Origin: Spirochaetales bacterium
Lineage (GTDB): Bacteria > Spirochaetota > Spirochaetia > SZUA-6 > RPPD01
DNA: 50,217 nt
Direction: 5' to 3'
Assembly (NCBI GenBank): GCA_016934415.1
Contig: JAFGSW010000040.1
Location: forward strand, 1-50,217
This document shows positions 15,115 to 22,878 of the stretch, in pieces. Below the pieces are notes generated by a model. That model did not search any database and was not told where the DNA came from. It saw only the letters and a list, made by a program, of their open reading frames with translations. Made by a program: the position numbers and the translations under genes. Every line of letters begins with the position of its first letter. Position 1 is the stretch's first letter.

Positions 15115-16140
15115 ATGACAGACAAGCAATGGCACACCCTTCTTTCCGTGATCCGCCGCGAGCCGGTGACTCCGCTCCCGGTGGGCTTCATCATCGACTG
15201 CCCCTGGCTGCCGAACTGGTTCGGGGCGAGCATCCTCGATTACTTCACCAATGACGAAATCTGGCTCAACGCCAATTTGAAGGCGGTCCGCGAATTCCCG
15301 GACGTCATGTTCCTGCCCGGCTTCTGGAGCGAGTTCGGCATGTGCACCGAGCCTTCGGCCTTCGGCGCGCGCGCCACGTTCCCCGGAAACGAGTTCCCCC
15401 ACGCCCACCGCGTCATCCGCTCGATCGACGATATTGAAGAGCTGCCGGCACCCAACCCGGCCACGGACGGTCTTCTGCCCTTCGTCCTGAACCGCCTCAA
15501 GCTGGCGCGGCCAAGGATCGAAGAGGCCGGGCACACAATCCGCTTCGCCGTGGCGCGCGGCCCGCTCAACATCGCGAGTTATCTCATGGGTTCGACCGAA
15601 TTCTTGACCGCCCTGATGATGGAGTCGGACAAGGCGGAGTCGCTCCTCAAAAAAATCACGTCTTTTCTCAAGGACTGGATCGCCCTGCAGCGCGAGACCT
15701 TCCCGACCATCGACGGCATCCTGCTCCTGGACGACATCATCGGCTTCCTGGGCGAACCGGAATTCCGCGGCTTCGGCCTGCCGTATTTTCAGGAACTTTT
15801 CGAAAAAGACGTCGCGGTCCGTTTCCTGCATAACGACGCTCCCTGCCGGGTGTCCGCGCCCCTCCTGCCCGAGGCGGGCGTCAACCTGTTCAACATGGGC
15901 TTTGACGTTTCCCTGCGCGACCTGCAGGAGTTGACCGGGCGGAAGGTGGCCCTCGTCGGAAACATACCCCCGCGCGACGTGCTCGCGGCCGGCTCTCCGG
16001 CGGACGTGGCCCAAGCGGCCAAGGACCTCGTCGCCTCCCTCGATGACAAGACGGGCGTGCTCTTTTCGTGCGGTGGCGGCGTGCCTCCACACGTTTCGTC
16101 AGAAAACCTTAATTCATTTGTAACAGCGATTCGATCATGA
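15115..16140 (+). CDS. uroporphyrinogen-decarboxylase-family methyltransferase (MtaA-like)
   Basis: A 341-residue TIM-barrel protein of the UroD/MtaA superfamily. Candidate zinc ligands are H239 and C244 in FLHNDAPC and C319 in FSCGGGVPP, the positions that bind zinc in methylcobamide:thiol methyltransferases. GLLLDDIIGFLGEP-like and NMGFDVSLRDLQ segments also fit. It probably moves the methyl group from the corrinoid protein to a thiol or folate-like acceptor. AAAGGATAAAGGT precedes the ATG. A frameshifted fragment of a second copy follows directly. Confidence 0.85.
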   Translation: MTDKQWHTLLSVIRREPVTPLPVGFIIDCPWLPNWFGASILDYFTNDEIWLNANLKAVREFPDVMFLPGFWSEFGMCTEPSAFGARATFPGNEFPHAHRVIRSIDDIEELPAPNPATDGLLPFVLNRLKLARPRIEEAGHTIRFAVARGPLNIASYLMGSTEFLTALMMESDKAESLLKKITSFLKDWIALQRETFPTIDGILLLDDIIGFLGEPEFRGFGLPYFQELFEKDVAVRFLHNDAPCRVSAPLLPEAGVNLFNMGFDVSLRDLQELTGRKVALVGNIPPRDVLAAGSPADVAQAAKDLVASLDDKTGVLFSCGGGVPPHVSSENLNSFVTAIRS

Positions 16141-16235
16141 ATCATTTTGTGGGTGGAGGCAGGGCCTGGCCGGGAGTGTGTGTCGATCAACGACCAGCCG
16201 ACCATACAGTACGCAAGGGAGACGGTGTCAACCAG

Positions 16236-16311
16236 AGCGTGCCGCCGGCGGTAAGTACGGCTAACATCAACGCGTTCGTTCAGGCGGTTAGGTTAAAAAT
16301 ACACTTATAGA
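16236..16311 (+). pseudogene. 3' remnant of a second UroD-type methyltransferase gene
   Basis: Translation gives SVPPAVST, then after a one-base frame change NINAFVQAVR and a stop. This parallels the last residues of the preceding protein, GVPPHVSSENLNSFVTAIRS. The frame change is the extra G at 16259-16261. About 95 bases of unrecognised sequence separate it from the intact gene. It looks like what is left after deletion or recombination between tandem paralogues. Confidence 0.7.
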
Positions 16312-16460
16312 TATTGAAAATTTCATCGCTTTCCATAAGCGATGTACTATTGTTTTACGTCTTGCATTATAACGGGAGACATTTTTGTTGCTTCGATGTC
16401 CGGATATAGCGATGTTATGTATGGTAAAATTACTCTATTGACCTTCTGTGCGGAGTAGAA
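16312..16460. other. AT-rich upstream region of the MATE gene
   Basis: I see no gene here. AT content rises sharply compared with both neighbours. GGAG lies six bases before the ATG at 16461 and is the likely ribosome binding site. No confident promoter hexamers were found. Confidence 0.3.
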
Positions 16461-17936
16461 ATGAGTAAAAGCGGAAATAGAGCACAAGACCGGCCGCCGG
16501 TGCGTGAAACAAGGGGCGTTAAGCTTCTCTTGGGCGAACCGAAAAAAGCCGTCATCCGGTTGGCCCTTCCCATGGTTCTGGCGATGTTCCTGGCCTCGGT
16601 GTACAATGTCGTCGACCGAGTCTGGGTCTCCGGCCTGGGGGAGAATTCGCTTTCCGCCACCGGATACTATTTCCCGTTCATGATTCTGGCGATCGCTTTC
16701 TCCATAGGGGCGGGCGTCGGCGGGGGAGCGGCGGTATCCCAGTTCATCGGCGCCCGCCGCCGGGACAAGGCTTCGAGCGCGGCGATGCACACGATCCTGA
16801 TCGGGGCGGTTTTCGCCGTTCTGTTTTCGGTGCCATTGGTCATTTTAGCCCGGCCGATCTTCACCTTAATGGGCGCCCGCGCCGCGCTTGAAGATACCGT
16901 CGCCTACGGCACGATCATGTTCGCGGGGACCGTATTTTTCATGTTTTCCCAGATCGCCAATGCCCTGCTGCGGAGCGAAGGGAGCGCGCTCAAGGCGATG
17001 ATCGCCATCGGCGCCGGCGCCGTCCTCAACGCCGGACTCGATCCGCTGTTCATCTACGTCTTCCGCCTGGGGGTGGCAGGTGCGGCCTGGGCCTCGATCC
17101 TGTCCATGGCGCTCTCCTCGCTGCCGCTCGTGTACTGGCTTTTCATCGAGCGGCAGAGTTACGTACGCTTCACGTTCCGCGGCTTCCGGATCGAGGGCGG
17201 CATTCTGGGCCACATCGCCAACATCGGTGTACCGGCGTCTCTCATGCAGGGGGCGATGGCGGTGCAGATGTTTCTCATCACGATGATTCTTTCCGCCATC
17301 GGGCAGGACCGGGCCGTGGCCGTCTTCACCTCGGGCTGGACCCTGGTGAGCATGGCCATTCTTCCGCTCATCGGCATCGGCACGGCCGTCACCTCGGTTT
17401 CGGCCGCTTCCTTCGGGGCGAAGGCGTTTGAAAAACTCAAGGTGGTGCACGCCTATTCGGTGAAGCTCGGGCTTCTCGTCGAATGCATCATCGCCCTGAT
17501 TACCGGCTTGGGCGCCCCGGTCATCGCCCTTTTTTTCACCTGGGCGCCGGAAACACGCGATCTTGCCCATGACATCACCGTCTTCCTGTGGGTGATTTGG
17601 ATTTTCTACCCGGCCACCGCCGCCGGACTCGTCTCCTCGGCGCTCTTCCAGGGCGTGCGCCGTGGGTTTTACTCGCTCGTCATCACCGTCCTGCGCACCA
17701 TCGTGTTCGCGGTGCCGTTCGCCTATGTCATGGGCATCGGGTTCGGTTGGGGGGCGATCGGGGTTTACATCGGCATCATCGCCGCCTCATGGCTTTCAAG
17801 CATCCTGGCTTTTTTTTGGGCCTGGTGGTACGTTCGGAAACTGAACCGGCGGCCGGCTTCGCCCGACGCCGAGATTGCGGAAGGAGCGGTCCCGCCCGGC
17901 AAGGCCATCCCCGCGCCCGAAGCGGTTGAAGAATAG
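16461..17936 (+). CDS. MATE-family multidrug/organic cation exporter
   Basis: A 491-residue protein with about 12 hydrophobic helices in two homologous halves, the usual MATE size. Family features: IRLALPMVLAMFLASVYNVVD at the first helix, SIGAGVGGGAAVSQFIGARR, ALLRSEGSALKAM and GIGTAVTSVSAASFGAK. It would use a sodium or proton gradient to export organic cations, drugs or metabolites. The acidic C-terminal tail (from about residue 465) is not conserved. It appears monocistronic, with a dispersed repeat on its 3' side. The substrate cannot be told from sequence. Confidence 0.9.
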   Translation: MSKSGNRAQDRPPVRETRGVKLLLGEPKKAVIRLALPMVLAMFLASVYNVVDRVWVSGLGENSLSATGYYFPFMILAIAFSIGAGVGGGAAVSQFIGARRRDKASSAAMHTILIGAVFAVLFSVPLVILARPIFTLMGARAALEDTVAYGTIMFAGTVFFMFSQIANALLRSEGSALKAMIAIGAGAVLNAGLDPLFIYVFRLGVAGAAWASILSMALSSLPLVYWLFIERQSYVRFTFRGFRIEGGILGHIANIGVPASLMQGAMAVQMFLITMILSAIGQDRAVAVFTSGWTLVSMAILPLIGIGTAVTSVSAASFGAKAFEKLKVVHAYSVKLGLLVECIIALITGLGAPVIALFFTWAPETRDLAHDITVFLWVIWIFYPATAAGLVSSALFQGVRRGFYSLVITVLRTIVFAVPFAYVMGIGFGWGAIGVYIGIIAASWLSSILAFFWAWWYVRKLNRRPASPDAEIAEGAVPPGKAIPAPEAVEE

Positions 17937-17965
17937 CATGCTCTATCGGTGCGAGGAGATGAAGA

Positions 17966-18155
17966 GAACCACGGATAAGCACAGATGAACGGATGGCACG
18001 GTTAGGAAAAGGAATACAATGGTTGGTGCAGAAATGAACCGTAAATCGATTTTCTCCCACTTTCTTTTTTTTCTTTTAGTTTTATCCGTTTTATCTGTGA
18101 AATCCGCAGTTTCTCTTCTTTTTGCTTCCTGTCCTGGTTTCCTGGATTCCTTATC
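17966..18155. repeat. inverted pair of CGGAT-type repeats plus CCTGGTTTCCTGG motif
   Basis: Left arm at 17966-18000 (ACCACGGATAAGCACAGATG). Inverse arm at 18080-18110 (TTATCCGTTTTATCTGTGAA). Then comes a CCTGGTTTCCTGGATTCC motif (18133-18150) as at 7047 and 27998. The block lies between the convergent MATE and serine hydrolase genes. Confidence 0.7.
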
Positions 18156-20054
18156 TTATTTTTTCCTCGCCCGCAGCCCCGACAGCCTGATCTCGTCGCC
18201 GGAGAAGAACACCGTCTCGTTCGTGCCGAGGAGGAGAGCTTGGCCGTCTCCGGCCGGCGTCATGGCCAGGCCGAGGTCGAGGCCGATATCCGGGCTGGAA
18301 AAGGTGAGCCACCCGTTTTTCTTTTCGAGTCTCAGCGTCTTGACGGGCAGGTAGAGATCGAGTGATTCCGAGTTCCACTCGTCGCGCACCAAGACGTAAT
18401 CTCCCAGGCAGCGGTCGAAAGAATCGGGAATCGCGGGTTTTTCGGCTTTGCGCAGGGCCAGGCGGATGACCGCCTCACCGGCCGTGCCCTCGAGGTACAT
18501 GGTCGGCGCGCCCGTGGTGGCGGGATCGAAGACGACGGCCGCCCGGTCGAGGCCCATGAACTGCGCCGGATCCACGGGAATGAGGCCGAGCACCATGGCG
18601 GCGACCGAGAACCGGTTCCCTTCCTCTCTCGTAAGGCGCAGGTCGAATTTGGCGGGCGGAAAAACGAGCCAGAGATCGTTCCCCCGCAGCTCGACGTCGA
18701 CGGAAACGCCCAGCACGGCGTAGCGCCCGGTGAGGGCGTCGGGAGGGGCCGGCTCCGGCGTGACCGCCTGCGGACGAAGCTCGGTGTAACCGGAGGCCGC
18801 CGAGTCGCGGAACGGCTCGGGACAGGCGGCGTCGAGGTATTGCCGGAATCCCCGGGAGACGATGTCATAGCACGAGAAGAAACCGCTCGCCGAGTTGCAG
18901 AGAAGAACAAGGCCCAGGCCGCGCGAGCGGGAGAAAACGATGAATGAGTAATAGCCGTTGACATTGCCCGAATGGTGGATCACGTCGCGAACGTCGTCAT
19001 AGAGGAAGGCATCGAGCATGAAGCCGTAGCCGTAGTCGGCCGCTTCGAAGACGAACGCATTGTTCTCCGCGAATTGGGGGTGCGTCATTGCGAAGTAATC
19101 CCGGGCGCTCACGAGGGGGGGATCGAGCTTGTAGTCGCCCGCCAGGAGGAATTGCGCGTACCGGCCCAGCTCTTCTATGTTGGTGAGCAGCGCCCCGGCG
19201 GCCGCGTCGCGGATGGGAAGATACGGAGCCTCGGCCGTTCCCTTTTGCCCGCCCGGGAAAAAACCGAGGGCCTTCGGCATGTGGCCCTTGGCGAGGCGGG
19301 GCCCGATCTCCGGCGTAAGCTCGAGGGCGCTTTCCGTCATTCCGATCGGGTTCAGGATTTCCGTCTTGACGTATTCCTCGTAGCGCCGTCCCGTCACGCG
19401 CTCGATCAGCGCTCCCAAGAGGGAGTAGCCGGTATTGGAGTAGTAGAACGTCTCGCCTGGCGGAAAGCAGAGATATTCGTCCCTGAGCGCGGCGATGAGC
19501 TCCCCGGACGTGAACCGGTGTTCGCCCATGATGCCCTCGAGGTAATCGCCGGTGATCCCGGAGCGGTGGGCGAGGAGCTCGCGGGCGGTGACGGGGGGTG
19601 TTTTGGCGAACCGGCTCTTGATCGAAAACTCGGGCAGGTATGCGGAGAGCGGCGCGTCGAGATCGATCAGGCCCTCCGCTGAGAGCTTCATCACCGCGAA
19701 GGCGGTGAGCGACTTGGTGATCGACCCGGCGCGGAAAAAGGTCGTGGTCGTGACGGGCAAAGGCGTGTCGCGTCCGACCACGCCGTAGGCCCGCCGGAAG
19801 ACCACGCCCGTGCGCGAGACCACCGCCACCGCGCAGCCCGGAATGTCCGCGCGCGCCATGTCGCGGCGCACGAGCCAGTCGAGGTATCGACCGGCGTACG
19901 TGAAATCTCCCGGTATGGTTTCTTTGGGCGGAGGGGGGGGCGGAGTCGCGCACGAGACGGGGAAAGCGATCAAGCCGGCGAGAAGGATGAGGCGAAAAGA
20001 TCGGCCGGCGCGGAGCTTTTTTTTCACGCCGGAGTCCGCGGCTGGCAGCGTCAT
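18156..20054 (-). CDS. class-C beta-lactamase-fold serine hydrolase lipoprotein
   Basis: A 632-residue secreted serine hydrolase. The N-terminus (LILLAGLIAFPVSC) looks like a lipoprotein signal with Cys35 after a relaxed lipobox, followed by a proline run. The catalytic domain has SITK (S111, K114), YSN (Y205-N207) and an HSG motif in HHSGNVNGYYS in place of KTG. Roughly the last 190 residues form a separate beta-rich domain like those appended to penicillin-binding-protein-like esterases and peptidases. The ATG overlaps the stop of the KDPG aldolase gene as ATGA, so the two are co-translated. The real substrate (D-amino peptide, ester or beta-lactam) is unknown. Confidence 0.85.
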   Translation of the reverse strand: MTLPAADSGVKKKLRAGRSFRLILLAGLIAFPVSCATPPPPPPKETIPGDFTYAGRYLDWLVRRDMARADIPGCAVAVVSRTGVVFRRAYGVVGRDTPLPVTTTTFFRAGSITKSLTAFAVMKLSAEGLIDLDAPLSAYLPEFSIKSRFAKTPPVTARELLAHRSGITGDYLEGIMGEHRFTSGELIAALRDEYLCFPPGETFYYSNTGYSLLGALIERVTGRRYEEYVKTEILNPIGMTESALELTPEIGPRLAKGHMPKALGFFPGGQKGTAEAPYLPIRDAAAGALLTNIEELGRYAQFLLAGDYKLDPPLVSARDYFAMTHPQFAENNAFVFEAADYGYGFMLDAFLYDDVRDVIHHSGNVNGYYSFIVFSRSRGLGLVLLCNSASGFFSCYDIVSRGFRQYLDAACPEPFRDSAASGYTELRPQAVTPEPAPPDALTGRYAVLGVSVDVELRGNDLWLVFPPAKFDLRLTREEGNRFSVAAMVLGLIPVDPAQFMGLDRAAVVFDPATTGAPTMYLEGTAGEAVIRLALRKAEKPAIPDSFDRCLGDYVLVRDEWNSESLDLYLPVKTLRLEKKNGWLTFSSPDIGLDLGLAMTPAGDGQALLLGTNETVFFSGDEIRLSGLRARKK

Positions 20055-20734
20055 TTCTTGATTTTCTTCCTGATTTCGGCAATGAGGGCGAGCGTGTACT
20101 TGACCTTGGAGACCAGACCCGCGAAATCGCCCGCCTTGAGGTGTTCTTTCGTGATGAGCTTGGAGCCGATGCCGGCCGCGACGATGCCCGCCTCGAACCA
20201 GGCCGTGAGCGACTCGGGCGAGGGATCGACGCCGCCGGTGGGCATGATCGAGGTCCAGGGGCAGGGGGCCCTGACGGCTTTCACGAACTCCGGCCCGCCG
20301 ACCAGGTCGCCCGGGAAGATCTTGCAGATTTCGACGCCGAGGGCCTCGGCCTCGTGGATTTCGCTCACCGTGCCGCACCCGGGGATGTAGGCGATCTTGC
20401 GCTTGTTGCAGAGAACGGCCGTCTCCCGATCGAGGGCCGGGCCGACCACGAAGGCGGCGCCGAGGGAGATATAGAGCGCGGCCGTGGGCGCGTCGACGAT
20501 CGAGCCCACGCCCAAAACGAGCGCGGGGTGTTCGGCGCGGCAGGAACGCTCGAGCTCGCGGAAAATCTCCGGGGCGTGATCGCCGCGGTTGGTCATCTCC
20601 ACCACGGGCGCGCCGCCCTCGGCGCACGCCGCGACGATTTTTTTGGCGACCGATACATCGGACTCGTAGAACACCGGCACGAGCCCCGCGGCTTCGATTT
20701 TGTTCAGCACCTCAAGTCGTTCAAACCGAGACAT
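20051..20734 (-). CDS. eda: 2-keto-3-deoxy-6-phosphogluconate / 4-hydroxy-2-oxoglutarate aldolase
   Basis: A 227-residue class I aldolase of the KDPG/KHG family, slightly longer than the usual ~210. The Schiff-base lysine is K138 in EICKIFPG, and the catalytic glutamate is E46 in VVEMTNRG. IPGCGTVSEIHEA and IMPTGGVDPS line the substrate site. It cleaves KDPG to pyruvate and glyceraldehyde 3-phosphate at the end of the Entner-Doudoroff or uronate pathways, which fits the plant-polymer theme of the window. The ATG at 20734 is chosen because GGAGGAGGAGGG lies just upstream. Confidence 0.92.
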   Translation of the reverse strand: MSRFERLEVLNKIEAAGLVPVFYESDVSVAKKIVAACAEGGAPVVEMTNRGDHAPEIFRELERSCRAEHPALVLGVGSIVDAPTAALYISLGAAFVVGPALDRETAVLCNKRKIAYIPGCGTVSEIHEAEALGVEICKIFPGDLVGGPEFVKAVRAPCPWTSIMPTGGVDPSPESLTAWFEAGIVAAGIGSKLITKEHLKAGDFAGLVSKVKYTLALIAEIRKKIKK

Positions 20735-20761
20735 ACGCCCTCCTCCTCCGAACAACGCGCT

Positions 20762-20886
20762 TGATCCACAGAGTAACACAGATGGGCGCGGCTGGGTAGT
20801 GCGGGTGGTGCCCCGCGCGCCTGGAAGAAAAGGGGGAACCACGGCTGGGGAGTGCGGGCGTCTCGCCCGCACGGGGCGCTGAATGC
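20762..20886. repeat. intergenic repeat block with GC palindrome
   Basis: Contains a CGGAT-family relative (20766-20800, CACAGAGTAACACAGATGGG) and the palindrome GTGCGGGCG-TCT-CGCCCGCAC (20852-20872). This is the same hairpin as at 4732 and 6966, but with paired base changes at the arm ends that keep the stem intact. Confidence 0.65.
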
Positions 20887-20938
20887 AGGGGTGGGGGAAA
20901 AGAAGCAAGAACGGCGAATGAAAGCGATAAAGCCGTTC

Positions 20939-22348
20939 CTAATCCCGGCTCCCCGTCCAATATTTTTTCAACACACTCAAAACTTTTTCCCACGGGCGGC
21001 AGTTTTTGAGGGCGAAGGACTGAAGTACGTCGTCCAGTTTCTCTTCGGAAAGGCCCTTGAATCGCTTGGCGTACGCGGGCTGCATGAGGGCGGCCGTGTA
21101 CCCGCCAAGTGCGGTCTGGGCCAGGAACCGTCGATTGGCGGCCGGATCGATTCCGGCGTCCGGCAGGGCGGCCTCGATGAGACGGGCCAGTTCGCCGATC
21201 GCGCCGCCGACCGTGCTCCCCGGGACTCCGTCCAGGAGCCACGTATCGACGCCCAGATCGCGCTTGGCTTTCATGACGGGGGCCAACAGACGTTGATACT
21301 CGGAGTCCGGCGCCACGTTCATGAAACTCATGACGCCGCAGCCCTTGTACGTCCAGAAAGTCCAGTGTGCGTTCTGTTCCTCGAAAACGCGCACCTGGTC
21401 TTCCAGGGTGGAATCGCCGGTGGAGCCGAATTCCCCGACCCATAAGGGGACGCCGTATTTCCGCGCATACTTCGTGCCTTCGTGCGCCAGAAAAAGCTCA
21501 CGCTGGCGCCGGACGTTCTCATCGCGCTGCTGTCGGGTAACCGGTGTCCGGGAAGGGTCGTATGCGGGGAATGTATAATTATGGCTTGAGTACGCCAGGT
21601 TTTCGGCGAACGGCGCCTCCAGCTTTTCGAAGCGGGTGGAGAACAGGTCGCCCTCCAGGAAGACGATATGATCCGGATCGATTGCCCGGATTTTTTCCAC
21701 CACCCGGCGATATACCCGGTTGAAGGTCTCCCAATCCGACCGATAGTCCCGATCTTCGGAAAAACGCCCGGCGGGCGCATTGGTCACGGGCTCGTTCATC
21801 AAGTTGTAGCCGGCGACGGCGCCATTGCCCTTGTAGCGCCGGGCGAGCTCCTCCCACAGGGCGACGAATCGATCCTGGAAATAGGGATGGCGCCAGAACA
21901 ACGTTTGGCGGCTGGAATTGTCGGAGTGCCAGTCGGTGTTCTGCCAGCCCTGCACGGCGTGCAGGTCGAGAATGGCGAACAGCCCGTGCTTCCCGCACCA
22001 CTGAACCGCCCGGTCGAGCCTGGCAAAGCCTTCTTCCAGATACCGAAACGGTTCCCCGTCACTCTCGAAGTGCCGGTAGTTGAGCGGCAGGCGCACGACA
22101 TTCGCCCCGCACGACTCGATGAAAGCGATGTCTTCCTCGGCGAGGAAACGATCGAGCCAGCGATCGAAAAAAAACGCCGCTTTCCCGGGGCCGAGAACCT
22201 CCGCCATGACGGCGCGCAGCCCGTGCTCGTCTCCGGGATAGCCATTGATGAAATTTTCCATATTCATCCATCCGCCGATGCAGACGCCCCGCAGACGGAC
22301 GGTCTTCCCCTGTTCATCCACAATATGGTTTTTACTTACCTGAAGCAT
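20939..22348 (-). CDS. glycoside hydrolase family 5 protein (beta-glucanase/glucosidase-like)
   Basis: A 469-residue clan-A (beta/alpha)8 hydrolase. The acid/base is E186 in GYNLMNEPVTN and the nucleophile E306 in PLWVGEFGST, with RGVCIGGWMNMENF at the start and NVVRLPLNYRHF ahead of the acid/base. There is no signal peptide, so it should act in the cytoplasm on imported oligosaccharides. The layout resembles exo-acting GH5 beta-glucosidases more than secreted cellulases; the subfamily cannot be fixed by eye. GAGAGGAGCAAT precedes the ATG at 22348. It is divergent from the CBM60-esterase gene across a 530-base region with shared operator-like motifs. Confidence 0.87.
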   Translation of the reverse strand: MLQVSKNHIVDEQGKTVRLRGVCIGGWMNMENFINGYPGDEHGLRAVMAEVLGPGKAAFFFDRWLDRFLAEEDIAFIESCGANVVRLPLNYRHFESDGEPFRYLEEGFARLDRAVQWCGKHGLFAILDLHAVQGWQNTDWHSDNSSRQTLFWRHPYFQDRFVALWEELARRYKGNGAVAGYNLMNEPVTNAPAGRFSEDRDYRSDWETFNRVYRRVVEKIRAIDPDHIVFLEGDLFSTRFEKLEAPFAENLAYSSHNYTFPAYDPSRTPVTRQQRDENVRRQRELFLAHEGTKYARKYGVPLWVGEFGSTGDSTLEDQVRVFEEQNAHWTFWTYKGCGVMSFMNVAPDSEYQRLLAPVMKAKRDLGVDTWLLDGVPGSTVGGAIGELARLIEAALPDAGIDPAANRRFLAQTALGGYTAALMQPAYAKRFKGLSEEKLDDVLQSFALKNCRPWEKVLSVLKKYWTGSRD

Positions 22349-22416
22349 GATTGCTCCTCTCTGTTTTATTTTTAAGGCAAATCGGAAGGAAATGGAAGAC
22401 ATCTTTTTTGGGCGTT

Positions 22417-22434
22417 AAGTATACAAAACCGGTT
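22417..22434. promoter_or_regulatory. operator-like palindrome near the GH5 gene
   Basis: GTATACAAAACCGGTTTC holds the perfect palindrome AAACCGGTTT. The 12-mer TATACAAAACCG recurs in inverse orientation as CGGTTTTGTATA at 22807-22818, next to the divergent esterase gene. A shared regulator, possibly LacI-type, is inferred. Confidence 0.45.
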
Positions 22435-22626
22435 TCTTTTTTCGTACAAATTTTCTTGTTACTCAGCCAAGAGCGATTGACTTTTTTTCTGCACTATATT
22501 GTATTGAAGACGTAAATAACTAACTCTACCTTACTGAACATATCACTCGGCCGGATCAATATTTTTTAAAAGAGGATACTAGGTTCCTGAATTCTTTTAT
22601 TTCGAGAGAAATCGGGGGATGTGTAT

Positions 22627-22641
22627 CGGAAAACGTTTCCG
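22627..22641. promoter_or_regulatory. LacI/CcpA-type operator-like palindrome
   Basis: CGGAAA-ACG-TTTCCG has perfect 6-bp arms around a central CG, the layout of LacI-family operators. It lies in the middle of the divergent GH5/esterase region. No LacI-type gene is in the window. Confidence 0.45.
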
Positions 22642-22802
22642 TTAACGCCGTCGGTAATTTCAATGAACGAAAAAATACTCTATTTCGCTGAAATCGATTC
22701 GAAGGCGGTAGAGATCGTAACGGAGGCAAACTTTATCCGGTGTAAAAAGGTGCACATTAATGCAAAAAGCGGATTACCGGGATGTTTATAAAAAATCGTT
22801 AC

Positions 22803-22820
22803 ATCATCGGTTTTGTATAA
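22803..22820. promoter_or_regulatory. second copy of the TATACAAAACCG motif, inverted
   Basis: ATCGGTTTTGTATAAACC carries the reverse complement of the 12-mer at 22419-22430. It sits 60 bases before the esterase start codon. Confidence 0.4.
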
Positions 22821-22878
22821 ACCGCAAAGTTTTCAGCTTAAGGTCCGGTTCGACCGAAAGCAAAAAAGGGGGAATCTC

